The notes: generated by a model from the letters alone, not told the origin. Shown: positions 9,259 to 16,874, counted from the first letter of the stretch. The stretch is DNA of 37,233 nt from an archaeon (GCA_902812485.1 CADDZS010000006.1:1-37233); one strand, 5' to 3'. Made by a program: numbers and translations.

Positions 9259-9693
9259 TCAAGCCTCCTCCTCAGAGGCTTTGAGCTGATTCACGTATTC
9301 TGAATACTGATTTCTGCTAAGGAGAGATTTCAATTCATTATCAAGATTCGAAGCCTTTACTTCAACCATCCAGCCAGATTCGTACGGGGATTCACTAATC
9401 AATTCTGGCTTGAGCGTGAGCTCCTGATTTGTTTTCAATATGGAGCCGGACACCGGCATGTACACATCTGCGACTGTTTTGACCGACTCGACTTGACCCA
9501 AGACTTCCTTTTGCGAGAGTATCTGTCCTTCCTGTGGAAGAGTCACATACACTATATCGTGAAGCATTTTCGCGGCATAATCTGTGATTCCCACAAGGAC
9601 AACATCACTTTCGCCTGTCTTTCTTCTGACCCACTCGTGATCTTTCGTATAGTAGAACCCTTCAGGAATGGAATACTCTTCCCTTTCTGTCAT
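9259..9693 (-). CDS. gcvH: Glycine cleavage system H protein
   Basis: A 144-residue lipoyl carrier protein that shuttles the aminomethyl group between the P, T and L proteins. The lipoylated lysine is K72, in the motif GQVESVKTVADVY, preceded by the usual hydrophobic sandwich (ITDYAAKMLHDIVYVTLP). The N-terminal YTKDHEWV is also characteristic, and the downstream part ends in a short acidic helix. The gene is 111 bases after gcvT on the same strand. A TATA-like element at 9731-9740 precedes it, suggesting it can be transcribed separately from gcvT. No P-protein gene is in this window. Lipoylation enzymes would also be needed and are not seen here. Confidence 0.96.
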   Translation of the reverse strand: MTEREEYSIPEGFYYTKDHEWVRRKTGESDVVLVGITDYAAKMLHDIVYVTLPQEGQILSQKEVLGQVESVKTVADVYMPVSGSILKTNQELTLKPELISESPYESGWMVEVKASNLDNELKSLLSRNQYSEYVNQLKASEEEA

Positions 9694-9730
9694 TTTTTCG
9701 AATCAGCTCTCTTCTTCTTCTACTGGTTCT

Positions 9731-9740
9731 AATTTAATAC
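9731..9740 (-). promoter_or_regulatory. TATA box of gcvH
   Basis: On the minus strand this reads GTATTAAATT, an archaeal box-A-like element. Transcription would begin roughly 25 bases further on, near 9711, leaving a short leader before the gcvH ATG at 9693. Confidence 0.45.
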
Positions 9741-9804
9741 TTGAAAAACTATGTAACAAGCAGTCCGGAGAAAGAATACTACCTTGAGTTTGTAATCTCT
9801 GAGC

Positions 9805-10950
9805 TCAAGTTGAAGAGGAGGTTTTTCTTGTTATTCCGTACTTTGAGGTGTCGTAGAACGGCATTCTTGTCACTTGCGCCTCTCTTTCCAGATTTCGAAT
9901 CTTAATCATGAACTTCTGACCAATTTCTGAAAGTGCCCTTGGAACGTAGGCCATTCCTATCCCCTTCTTGAGAATCGGAGAGAAACTTCCGCTTGTCACA
10001 ACACCCACCTTTACTCCACCTAGGACAACATCGAACTCGTGTCTTGGGATTCCGTCTTCCGTCATTACGAAGCCTACCCTTATTCTGCTTGTGCCATTGC
10101 GAATCTGTTCGTCTATAACCTTTCTTCCCACGTACTCTACTGATTTTTCTTGACTGACTATACTCGAAAGGGAAGCCTCAATCGGAGTGATATCATCATT
10201 CAGATCCTGTCCGTAAAGACACATACCTGCCTCGAGCCTGAGCAAATCTCTAGCGCCCAGCCCGCATGGCTGTATGCTGTATTCCTTTCCTGCTTCAAGC
10301 AAAGATTCCCACACTCTCTCGGCCTTTGCAGGAGAATCCAAGGGAGTATCTAGGACAGTAATTTCGAACCCGTCCTCACCCGTATACCCAGTTCTCGAAA
10401 CTATGCACTCAACCCCTGCCACTTTCGCGGTTGAAAACGCAAAACGTTTCATTGAACCAAGATCCACATCACAAATTTTTTGGAGAGTGGCCCTGGCGAG
10501 CGGCCCTTGAATAGCAATGAGAGCAGAATTCTCGGACGAGTTTGATATGGATACTTCAAAACCAGATGCATGACTTTCGAGCCATCGCAGGTCCTTTTCA
10601 ATGTTGGCCGCGTTTACCACCATCATGTACTTGGAGGACGAAAATCTGTTTGTGACCGAGTCGTCTATTATTCCCCCTCGTTCATTGCATATCGCTGAGT
10701 AAAATGCCCTAGAATCTTTCATCTTCTCAACGTTAGTGGGAAGGATGAAATCAAGGAACTTTGTTGCGTCCCTTCCTTCGATGAGGAGCCTACCCATGTG
10801 AGAAACATCGAAGATGCCAACGGAGTTTCTCACCGCACCGTGCTCTTCCACAATCCCCTTGTACCAGAGCGGCATTTCAAATCCACTGAACTCGATCAAC
10901 TTGCCCCCTTCTTCTTTGTGAAATCTGTAAAGATGAGTTTTCTTTGGCAT
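9805..10950 (-). CDS. gcvT: Glycine cleavage system T protein (aminomethyltransferase)
   Basis: A 381-residue tetrahydrofolate- or tetrahydromethanopterin-dependent aminomethyltransferase that takes the one-carbon unit from the H protein and releases ammonia. The N-terminal H-K-E-E-G-G-K-L-I-E-F-S-G-F-E-M-P-L-W-Y start is diagnostic, followed by VRNSVGIFDVSHMG, SRTGYTGEDGFEI around residue 190, and the late GLGARDLLRLEAGMCLYG. The glycine-cleavage C-terminal barrel ends near residue 370. The start ATG faces the divergent cofE-like gene across a 101-base gap. With gcvH next to it, the pair supports glycine catabolism or C1 supply. Confidence 0.96.
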   Translation of the reverse strand: MPKKTHLYRFHKEEGGKLIEFSGFEMPLWYKGIVEEHGAVRNSVGIFDVSHMGRLLIEGRDATKFLDFILPTNVEKMKDSRAFYSAICNERGGIIDDSVTNRFSSSKYMMVVNAANIEKDLRWLESHASGFEVSISNSSENSALIAIQGPLARATLQKICDVDLGSMKRFAFSTAKVAGVECIVSRTGYTGEDGFEITVLDTPLDSPAKAERVWESLLEAGKEYSIQPCGLGARDLLRLEAGMCLYGQDLNDDITPIEASLSSIVSQEKSVEYVGRKVIDEQIRNGTSRIRVGFVMTEDGIPRHEFDVVLGGVKVGVVTSGSFSPILKKGIGMAYVPRALSEIGQKFMIKIRNLEREAQVTRMPFYDTSKYGITRKTSSST

Positions 10951-11051
10951 CGTCGGATTCCTTGTCTCACAATATCAGGATCAAGAGTGTTATTTGAATT
11001 AGCCCATAACATCCATTACTCTAGCGATAAGAATTAGGAGGAACTGGTTGA

Positions 11052-11975
11052 ATGATCAAGTCAGATCAGATGAAAAGCTCACATCGCAAGGAAGAGGCAA
11101 GCTCCAGGATGGTATCATTCATAGGAGTAAAGACAAGGAGGAAATTGGGCAGATTCGATCTCGCTACCTCCATAGTTGAGGATGTACGAAGAAATAGGTT
11201 GTCCTTAGAAGATTGTGATATTCTGGTAATCTCAAGCAAGTACGCAGCAATGTCCGAAGGTAGTTATGTCAGACTCAATGAGGTAGTTCCTACCAAAACG
11301 GCAGTTGAGCTTTCAAAGCGTTACAGTCTCGACCCGCGACTTGCCCAGATGGTACTTCAAGAGTCCCAAGAAATTCTTGGTGGAGTGCCAGGCTTTGCAC
11401 TTGCGATTACCAAGGATGGGACACTCGCTCCAAATGCAGGAATCGATCGAAGCAATGTCCCCAAGGGATTCGTTATCCTTTATCCGAGGGATCCTGAGGC
11501 TCTTGTGATGAATTTGAGAGAGTCTTTGATCAAGCTATGGAATAAGAAGGGTAAGTCATCCTCTTCCAAGGTCAAGATAAGACGCCTTGGAATAGTACTC
11601 TCCGACAGCAGAATAGTCCCTACCCGTCTCGGAACAACAGGTGTTGCACTCGCAGTCGCTGGTTTCAGGCCAGTAATTGATTTGAGAGGTAAGAGAGACT
11701 TGTTTGGCAATACGCTCAAAGTTACAATGAAAGCTGTTGCAGATCAGATAGCATCTGGTGCTGAAATTCTCATGGGAGAATCTTCAGAGTCGATCCCCAT
11801 CGTGATTGCAAGAGGGATTGAAGCGTCACTTTTCTTCAGGGAGGGAAAAGGCGAGGTTGCAAGAAGAGTACCTCTGACAATCGATTGCAAGAAATGCCTT
11901 ATAATCAATGGTCTTAGGAATGCCTTAGCAAAGGAAGAAGCGCGTGAAGATATCCTCTCCTCTCAACTCAGTTAG
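11052..11975 (+). CDS. cofE: CofE-like F420-0:L-glutamate ligase family protein
   Basis: A 307-residue protein of the CofE/FbiB-N family, which adds gamma-linked glutamate to coenzyme F420-0. Recognisable parts are DILVISSKYAAMSEG near residue 60, the A-G-I-D-R-S-N-V-P motif near residue 130, a central SDSRIVPTRLGTTGVALAVAG, and KAVADQIASGAEILMGE toward the end. The central motif differs from the D-(T/S)-x-G-R-P-(F/W)-R-x-G form of characterised CofE, so enzyme activity is inferred. An AGGAGG sequence about 10 bases before the ATG fixes the start; the first 25 residues are an unusual polar extension. Its stop overlaps a convergent small gene by 4 bases. An F420-type oxidoreductase at 25711 would be a possible user of the cofactor. 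Confidence 0.78.
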   Translation: MIKSDQMKSSHRKEEASSRMVSFIGVKTRRKLGRFDLATSIVEDVRRNRLSLEDCDILVISSKYAAMSEGSYVRLNEVVPTKTAVELSKRYSLDPRLAQMVLQESQEILGGVPGFALAITKDGTLAPNAGIDRSNVPKGFVILYPRDPEALVMNLRESLIKLWNKKGKSSSSKVKIRRLGIVLSDSRIVPTRLGTTGVALAVAGFRPVIDLRGKRDLFGNTLKVTMKAVADQIASGAEILMGESSESIPIVIARGIEASLFFREGKGEVARRVPLTIDCKKCLIINGLRNALAKEEAREDILSSQLS

Positions 11976-12145
11976 ACGGTTTCCTCAGCCTTTAAGACTT
12001 CGAGTGTAAAGTCTGACGGAATTATCGGCTTTCCGCATCCCGTGCATTTACCTCCGCTTGCTCGCACTACTTCCTTTGGGGATCTAAGATCATAACCAGA
12101 ATACAAAACCTTTCCACATCCACCGCATAGAACTTCAAGTGTCAT
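11972..12145 (-). CDS. Small zinc-ribbon protein, 57 residues
   Basis: Reading the minus strand from the ATG at 12145 gives a 57-residue protein ending at a TAA at 11972. It carries two Cys-x-x-Cys pairs, C-G-G-C at residues 7-10 and C-T-G-C near 34-37, each followed by Gly-Lys, the classic layout of a single zinc ribbon. The remainder is hydrophilic with an acidic C-terminus. The four bases of its stop overlap the cofE-like stop in a tail-to-tail arrangement. Short archaeal zinc ribbons commonly bind nucleic acid or protein partners, but nothing here assigns a specific role. Confidence 0.75.
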   Translation of the reverse strand: MTLEVLCGGCGKVLYSGYDLRSPKEVVRASGGKCTGCGKPIIPSDFTLEVLKAEETV

Positions 12146-12460
12146 AGTGTTGTTCGAACTCCTCCCAAGCGCTCCCCTTTAGAGTTTTTCATTTTAGTTG
12201 GTTGTATTAGTGATTTGTGGCTGTACTGAAATAGATGCTGACTCTGAAGCAGTGTTGGATGATCTGCAACCTTCGCCGATTCTGTAATCTGTCCTATTTC
12301 AAACAAAACAACAAGGCAAGTCCACACTCGTGGGAAAGCTATTTAGAGTGATTTTTGCACAATCAGAAAGTGAATAAGCGGAATTGGTGTTTTTTCCTTG
12401 CGCGAGGAGTCATGAAACCCAAGAGATCAGGCACCTTGAGTACAACATGAAAAACTGGAC
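12146..12460. other. Intergenic region between divergent small genes
   Basis: No convincing gene is visible in these 315 bases. A TATA-like CTATTTAG at 12339-12346 could drive the membrane-protein gene that starts at 12461. The 61-residue minus-strand frame at 12142-12327 has an implausible composition and is not called. Confidence 0.4.
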
Positions 12461-12892
12461 GTGGAGAGAATTTTGGTCGTAAAGAAGCGAATTCAGGAGA
12501 GCCTGCAAAGAGTAACTTTCAGAGTCAAGAGATCAAGTATCTCAAGGAGGCTAACTTCGGGTTCGAGTGCCTCCTTGGCGGCTCGTGGGATAGAATGGCT
12601 CTATCTAATAATTTTGTTCCTTTTCATTGCTGGGGTGATCAACGCTGTTATCAATTCATCCAATCCCAATGTGGCAGCCGAGGTAATAGTCCCATCTCCC
12701 AGCGTTCAGAGTCCTACGGAGACTTTCGTGATGCTTTTTACGTACATAATTGGAGCACTTGGGGCATATGCTCTGTATCTCAGCGGAAGACAAACGATAA
12801 GGGCGAGATCCGCGGAGATATTCTTTGTGTCAGGTTTTCTTCTGATGGCTTTTGCAATGACAATAGGTTACTACGTCTTGAGCTACAAATGA
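12461..12892 (+). CDS. Small membrane protein of unknown function
   Basis: A 143-residue protein with a basic N-terminal arm (about 40 residues, many Arg, Ser and Lys) and three hydrophobic helices at about residues 46-65, 88-106 and 120-138. Between the second and third helix is a short basic turn (SGRQTIRARS). The N-terminal basic arm would lie in the cytoplasm. I do not recognise the family. The start is a GTG; a stop lies upstream in frame at 12437-12439 and no ATG or TTG intervenes. The gene is isolated between a zinc-ribbon gene and a convergent RecA-fold gene. Confidence 0.7.
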   Translation: MERILVVKKRIQESLQRVTFRVKRSSISRRLTSGSSASLAARGIEWLYLIILFLFIAGVINAVINSSNPNVAAEVIVPSPSVQSPTETFVMLFTYIIGALGAYALYLSGRQTIRARSAEIFFVSGFLLMAFAMTIGYYVLSYK

Positions 12893-12920
12893 GAGATGAA
12901 ATTCAAGAACTAGAATTTTT

Positions 12921-13643
12921 TCAGGTAAACATGTAGTGAGGAACTTCGAGCAAGTAAGACCTTGTGTTTTCAAAACCAATGCCTCTGTCGCTTTCTTTAG
13001 TCAGCTTCAAAACCGCCTTAAGCAAGAAATGTTCCGATTCGTTATCTGCCAGGTTTTTCGAAGTTTCTATGTATAGTATTGCTTTGCTCTTCTGAGTGAC
13101 GAGTCTTCCTCCTACGAGTTCGGCTGACCACTGTCGGTCATGCGTCGGAGATCTTGGGGGTCTCGAGCGTAAAAGATTTGAGATGATAAGGGTCATCCCA
13201 AGAGATTTGGTCTGCATTTGAAGCAAAGTGAGATATAGGAACGCTAGTCTGTTTGCAGCAACCCAATCATATCTTCCGTCCACTGCGACGAGGAGATGCT
13301 CGAACGAATTGAGAGAATCAAGGATGACCAGTCCGCGTTCAGATCGCTTGGTGGATTGAAGTGATGCGATGAAATCAATCAGTTCTCTCTCAAATTTCGC
13401 AGAAGAGGGTCGTATTATGTCAAGACGCGTAAATACGTTGCTTTGCTTCAGGCTGTCTTGGATGCAAGAATAAAGTGATGAAAATTGCAGGTCAAAATCC
13501 AAGTATGTCACCTGCATGTCTGAATCAAGAGCAGCTTTTGCAAGGCATGTAAGTCCTATAGTTTTGAAAATAGGCTCACGAGATGAAATGCTCAAGGTTC
13601 CAAAGGAAACAATCTCACGCAGAAGTTCCTCAAACTTTGTCAT
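12921..13643 (-). CDS. RecA/RadA-superfamily-like protein without a recognisable P-loop
   Basis: A 240-residue protein with the strand-helix order of a RecA-type ATPase core. It has a strand at VTYLDFD (46-51), a Walker B-like GLVILDSLNS (104-113), a following helix, then MTLIISNLL and a C-terminal V-G-G-R-L-V-T-Q-K-S-K-A-I-L-Y-I-E hairpin like that of RadA paralogues. At the position where GxxxxGKT should sit (about residues 17-32) the sequence is SISSREPIFKTIGLT, with no P-loop. It is therefore probably an inactive or non-ATP-binding RadA paralogue, perhaps a recombination mediator subunit. The assignment rests on pattern, not on a database match. The convergent neighbour is the membrane protein at 12461; the RuvC-like gene is divergent. 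Confidence 0.55.
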   Translation of the reverse strand: MTKFEELLREIVSFGTLSISSREPIFKTIGLTCLAKAALDSDMQVTYLDFDLQFSSLYSCIQDSLKQSNVFTRLDIIRPSSAKFERELIDFIASLQSTKRSERGLVILDSLNSFEHLLVAVDGRYDWVAANRLAFLYLTLLQMQTKSLGMTLIISNLLRSRPPRSPTHDRQWSAELVGGRLVTQKSKAILYIETSKNLADNESEHFLLKAVLKLTKESDRGIGFENTRSYLLEVPHYMFT

Positions 13644-13770
13644 TTGAGTTCCTTTCTACTCCATTTTTCTTTTCTCTGTCAAATAAGGAGGAAAGTAGGA
13701 CAACCCTCAATTTTTTCTTTTCTTTTTTTTTGTGAAGAGCAAGGAAGCAAAAAGTTCTTCTTTTCATCAA

Positions 13771-13779
13771 TATTTAAAA
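13771..13779 (+). promoter_or_regulatory. TATA box upstream of the RuvC-like gene
   Basis: TATTTAAAA is a good archaeal box A. Transcription would start near 13800, about 45 bases before the GTG at 13847. Confidence 0.5.
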
Positions 13780-13846
13780 GAAGCCGCAATAATAATCATA
13801 GGTTAAGGTACCCAAAAGAAGAGCCAAGAAAATTTTATTCGCTCAG

Positions 13847-14656
13847 GTGAGAAGCATAGGCGTCTCAAACGATTATGCCGCAAAGGTCGGAGTGGCTACG
13901 CTAAGCGGCAAGGCCTACTATAAGATTACATCTCTTCTTAATCGCGCCGGATTCAGTTATACTGATCTAATTTCAGGGGAAAATCCATCCTTCCCTCTTA
14001 ACGGGGATCTTCCCGAGTCCATGGCAGATCGCTATATTCAATTTTCAGTTAACGGAGGGAACGGTAAGGATCAGTGGAAAGTCGCTCGAAAACCAGACTT
14101 GATAATCACAACCCAAAAAGAAAGACTACTCTTTCGAGCGGGCTATACTATGTGCATCGAAGATCTGGGGGATGACGTTGCGCTCGCAAGAGAAAAGATC
14201 CTAGGAGTTCTTTATCCGGATTCGTTTGGAAAGACTGGCACTTTGGTAGTTGGAGTCGATCCTGGAAAGAGGACAGGACTAGCCGCATTCATAAATAACG
14301 TGCAAGTAGAAAGCCGAGTTCTAGGGTCGATTGAGGACACGGTCTCCCGGATCGAACAGCTGTTAATGAACGCTCCAGACGGGACAAGAAGGATAGTGAA
14401 GATCGGATTTGGGAACCGGGAAATTGCCACAAGGATAGCAAGAGAGATTGGAACAAGGTTTGGAAAGAATGCGGTTAGAATAGAGCTTGTGGACGAGAAG
14501 GGTACCTCTTCTTTGAGCGTCCGCCGCAATAAAGCCCCAAATAAAAGAAAGAGAAGAATGCTCGAATCATTCAATTCCTCGTTGTACACCAGGGACGAGC
14601 GCTCAGCAAGACTTATCGCCTTCCGTAAGGGCGCCGAATTTAGTTTGGCCGCTTGA
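13847..14656 (+). CDS. RuvC/RNase H-fold-like protein
   Basis: A 269-residue protein. Residues 134-145 (VVGVDPGKRTGL) match the first catalytic strand of RuvC/YqgF-type RNase H folds, where the Asp (D138) binds metal. The N-terminal 120 residues form a separate domain that I do not recognise, starting VGVATLSGKAYYKITSLL. The C-terminus is strongly basic (RRNKAPNKRKRRM), suggesting nucleic-acid contact. A later Asp (in VELVDEKGTSS) and Glu residues could complete a metal site. The GTG start is the only usual start codon after an upstream in-frame TAG at 13799. Neighbouring DNA-repair genes (RecA-like protein, endonuclease IV) fit a role in DNA metabolism, which is inference. Confidence 0.6.
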   Translation: MRSIGVSNDYAAKVGVATLSGKAYYKITSLLNRAGFSYTDLISGENPSFPLNGDLPESMADRYIQFSVNGGNGKDQWKVARKPDLIITTQKERLLFRAGYTMCIEDLGDDVALAREKILGVLYPDSFGKTGTLVVGVDPGKRTGLAAFINNVQVESRVLGSIEDTVSRIEQLLMNAPDGTRRIVKIGFGNREIATRIAREIGTRFGKNAVRIELVDEKGTSSLSVRRNKAPNKRKRRMLESFNSSLYTRDERSARLIAFRKGAEFSLAA

Positions 14657-14695
14657 GCTTCCAAAGTTGCAACAACTAGGATTTTCTGTGTTAGA

Positions 14696-15580
14696 CTAAT
14701 TGATCTGAGAAAAGCGTTTCAGGATCAGAACGTTCTCCAAGTCGCTCCTTTTGCCATCTCTTGGCGTTTCTAATATCGCGGGAACCTTTGATAAGATGGG
14801 GAGAGAGAAGAAGCATTCCATCCCTCTCTTCCCTATTTTGCCGATGCCGATGTGCTCATGTCTGTCGATCCCTTTGCCACGCTCGGCCTTCGAATCGTTT
14901 GCGTGAATCAGAAAGAGATTGTTCAATCCAACGATTCTATCAAATTCATGAACCGTGTTTCTTACTCCTTCTTCACTCGAGATTTCATAGCCAGAAGCAA
15001 AAGCGTGGCATGTATCGAAACAGATTCCTGTTCGCTTTGGTTCAGCTATGTCTTTAAGACACTCTCTCAGAGTTTCAAACTTCGAGCCTAGATCTCTCTT
15101 TCCGCCCGCCGAGTTTTCAATCAATAAGCGAACTGAAAGAGAGTCTGTTTTTGAAATTGCTTCTCGACATGCATTCACGAGGCGTTTCTTTCCTTCCTCG
15201 ATCCCTGTTCCAAGGGAGCTTCCAGTGTGAAGAACAAGGTATTTGATACCTAGAAAGTCGCAACGCTTGACTTCTCGCACCAACACCTCTTTTGATTGGG
15301 AGTAGAATTTAGGATCTGGGGACGAGAGGTTTGGCATGTAAGGCATATGTGCGAAAGGAACAAAGCCATTCTTTGAGCACTTTGCTCTGAATGCACTTGC
15401 CTTCTCCTCTTCAATTGGAGCCGCATTCCACCTACGTGGACTACACGTGAATATCTGAAATGCTCCTTCGCATCCAAGCTCGATAGCCCTGTCAACCGAC
15501 TCGTCTATGCCATCGCCTATTGACACGTGGATTCCGACATGCCGCGATAGTTTTGCTTTTGAGGGATTCCTTTGAGGCAT
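14696..15580 (-). CDS. nfo: Endonuclease IV (AP endonuclease)
   Basis: A 294-residue TIM-barrel enzyme that cuts DNA 5' of abasic sites. The N-terminus VGIHVSIGDGIDESVDRA is typical. Metal ligands are recognisable in FAHMPYMPNL, LVLHTGSS, LLIENSAGG, ICFDTCHAFASGY, FLIHANDSK, a DRHEHIGIGKIG motif, and AILETPRD near the C-terminus. All three zinc-binding clusters of the family are therefore represented. It starts at an ATG, and its short gap to the RuvC-like gene is tail to tail. It should act in base-excision repair. Confidence 0.97.
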   Translation of the reverse strand: MPQRNPSKAKLSRHVGIHVSIGDGIDESVDRAIELGCEGAFQIFTCSPRRWNAAPIEEEKASAFRAKCSKNGFVPFAHMPYMPNLSSPDPKFYSQSKEVLVREVKRCDFLGIKYLVLHTGSSLGTGIEEGKKRLVNACREAISKTDSLSVRLLIENSAGGKRDLGSKFETLRECLKDIAEPKRTGICFDTCHAFASGYEISSEEGVRNTVHEFDRIVGLNNLFLIHANDSKAERGKGIDRHEHIGIGKIGKRGMECFFSLPILSKVPAILETPRDGKRSDLENVLILKRFSQIN

Positions 15581-15770
15581 CGTTTTTTCGGCTCCACCCT
15601 ACGTTCTTCACACTATTGCTCTCCTACTACTTCTTCTTGTTGTTTCATTTGAAGCGTGTAATGGGCAGAAATCAGTTGCACTCTTCTTTTCAGCAAAGAA
15701 AACTTTGCCTATTCTATTCTCACAAAGACACAAATCACCAAAAGGACCCGAAAAGACCTCTTTCTGAAGG

Positions 15771-15778
15771 TTTAATAA
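15771..15778 (+). promoter_or_regulatory. TATA box of the initiator tRNA gene
   Basis: TTTAATAA lies about 50 bases before the first base of the tRNA. A start site near 15800 would leave a leader of some 20 bases, to be removed by RNase P. Confidence 0.5.
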
Positions 15779-15862
15779 CTGATAAGGAAAAAAGTCGTTC
15801 TTGTAACTTCTGAGCTTCTGGTTAGCGGGGTGGGGAAGCCAGGTTATCCCGGCGGGCTCATA

Positions 15863-15908
15863 ATCATGTTGCAACGCTTTTGCAGTCTGGCCGTTGGAAC
15901 AATGAGAA
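15863..15908 (+). other. tRNA intron 1, anticodon loop (canonical 37/38 site)
   Basis: 46 bases are inserted after A37. The anticodon-loop CTCAT (15857-15861) can pair with ATGAG (15902-15906), leaving an AAA bulge before the 3' half of the anticodon stem, and TGTT (15867-15870) pairs with AACA (15898-15901). This approximates a relaxed bulge-helix-bulge cut by the archaeal splicing endonuclease. Confidence 0.85.
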
Positions 15909-15930
15909 ACCCGCAGAGCGGTGGTTCAAA

Positions 15931-15962
15931 ATCCCTGCAGCATGGGCTTGCAGAGAAGAAAA
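15931..15962 (+). other. tRNA intron 2, T loop (non-canonical 59/60 site)
   Basis: 32 bases interrupt the T loop between A59 and T60. Inside it CTGCA (15935-15939) pairs with TGCAG (15949-15953), and exon TTC (15925-15927) can pair with GAA (15955-15957). The result is a short central helix between A-rich bulges, as in relaxed splicing motifs. The four A's at each end make the exact cut ambiguous. Confidence 0.8.
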
Positions 15963-16046
15963 TCCACCCCCCGCTACTCAATCTCCTCCAAGAATCGGGT
16001 TTGAGAAAAAGAAGGTTGGAAAGTAGAAATTGAGTCTTTCTAGCCT

Positions 16047-16874
16047 CTATTCACTAACACGTGGAGCGAGGTAGAAATCGATCAGTCCTTTTTTCGAAAC
16101 CATATCTCCGAGATTGAACCTCATCCTTAGTGGCATCTTGCTTGAATATTCAAAGCCAATAGATTCGGATGCCGATCCGGCGGCCTTTGTTATCTTTAAC
16201 AAGTATTCAATACTGTAGGTAGCCTTGCTTTCTTCCTTTACTTCGAGTTCGAGAACTTCTTCCGTTCCTTTCTCCAAGACGACCGAGGCCTTCCCAGTGT
16301 CCCCCTTGCCGGAGAAAATTATTTTGTCCTTACTGGTCTCGATTGTTATGTGGTTTGAAATTGCGGATACATCATTGAGGACTCTGTCAAAGGCCGCTTC
16401 GAGTGTGCGAAATCGTGCATTAAAGTTGAGTTTTGGGAGCGGAGTGTTTCCTTGGTTTGTATCGATTAGGTGCAATTCAAACTCTCTCAGGTAACCGTTC
16501 TTGATCTTCAAGCTAAGGGAATCTGCGCTCTTTCTAGAGAGTTCGATGCTATCCTTTGACTCTGCCCTTCTGATTAGCTTTGCAAAATCTTCAACGCGGA
16601 CGGTAAAGCGATCTGGCCTTTCGCAATGGAACTTTTCAAAATCAGAGCTTGGCCAGAAAAGATCTACAAGTGCTACATGAGACGGATCCATGGCTCGAAA
16701 CGTTATGCCATCACTTGTAACATCAAAAGTCGCTTCTTCAACAAGTGTTTGTATCGTTGAAGTTACTGCCTTCCATTCAGAAGGCGAAGCGCTCCTAGCC
16801 GTGAAGGTTTGCGAAGATGATGATGCGGAGGAGAGATCAGTTGCAACAGAAGATTTTGAAGCTTCAGTGGTCAT
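16047..16874 (-). CDS. pcn: DNA polymerase sliding clamp PCNA
   Basis: A 275-residue clamp that encircles DNA and recruits polymerases, FEN1 and ligase. The PCNA core starts around residue 24 (FTARSASPSEWKAVTSTIQTLVEEATF) and includes GITFRAMDPSHVALVDLFWP, FTVRVEDFAKLIRRAESKD, an interdomain linker around LHLIDTNQGNTPLPKL, and a C-terminus ending FYLAPRVSE. It resembles Nitrososphaeria clamps, which act as homotrimers. A Ser/Thr/Ala-rich N-terminal tail of about 23 residues precedes the core, which is unusual because the family normally starts within a few residues of the first strand. The core's own first residues lack an ATG, so the tail is probably translated. Confidence 0.97.
   Translation of the reverse strand: MTTEASKSSVATDLSSASSSSQTFTARSASPSEWKAVTSTIQTLVEEATFDVTSDGITFRAMDPSHVALVDLFWPSSDFEKFHCERPDRFTVRVEDFAKLIRRAESKDSIELSRKSADSLSLKIKNGYLREFELHLIDTNQGNTPLPKLNFNARFRTLEAAFDRVLNDVSAISNHITIETSKDKIIFSGKGDTGKASVVLEKGTEEVLELEVKEESKATYSIEYLLKITKAAGSASESIGFEYSSKMPLRMRFNLGDMVSKKGLIDFYLAPRVSE

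Larger units (their letters stand above)
15824..15976 (+). tRNA. Initiator tRNA-Met (CAT) with two introns
   Basis: The spliced RNA folds as an archaeal initiator tRNA. The acceptor stem is AGCGGGG (15824-15830) with CCCCGCT (15969-15975), then discriminator A at 15976; CCA is not encoded. The D stem is GGGA/TCCC, the anticodon stem GCGGG (15852-15856) with CCCGC (15910-15914), and the loop CTCATAA with anticodon CAT at 15859-15861. The A1-T72 pair and three G-C pairs at the bottom of the anticodon stem mark an initiator. The T stem is GGTGG (15920-15924) with CCACC (15964-15968), and the loop reads TTCAAAT after splicing. Without removing the second intron the T stem and acceptor stem cannot form, so that intron is required by the fold. 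Intron limits slide by a few bases because of flanking A runs. Confidence 0.9.

Noticed and set aside
12142-12327. Minus-strand frame of 61 residues in the 12.2 kb intergenic region
   Set aside because: The composition is not protein-like, and it overlaps the better supported zinc-ribbon gene end in another frame.
15520-15874. Overlapping frames on both strands upstream of the tRNA
   Set aside because: These have low-complexity composition and no ribosome-binding site; the region is better read as the nfo upstream flank and tRNA promoter.
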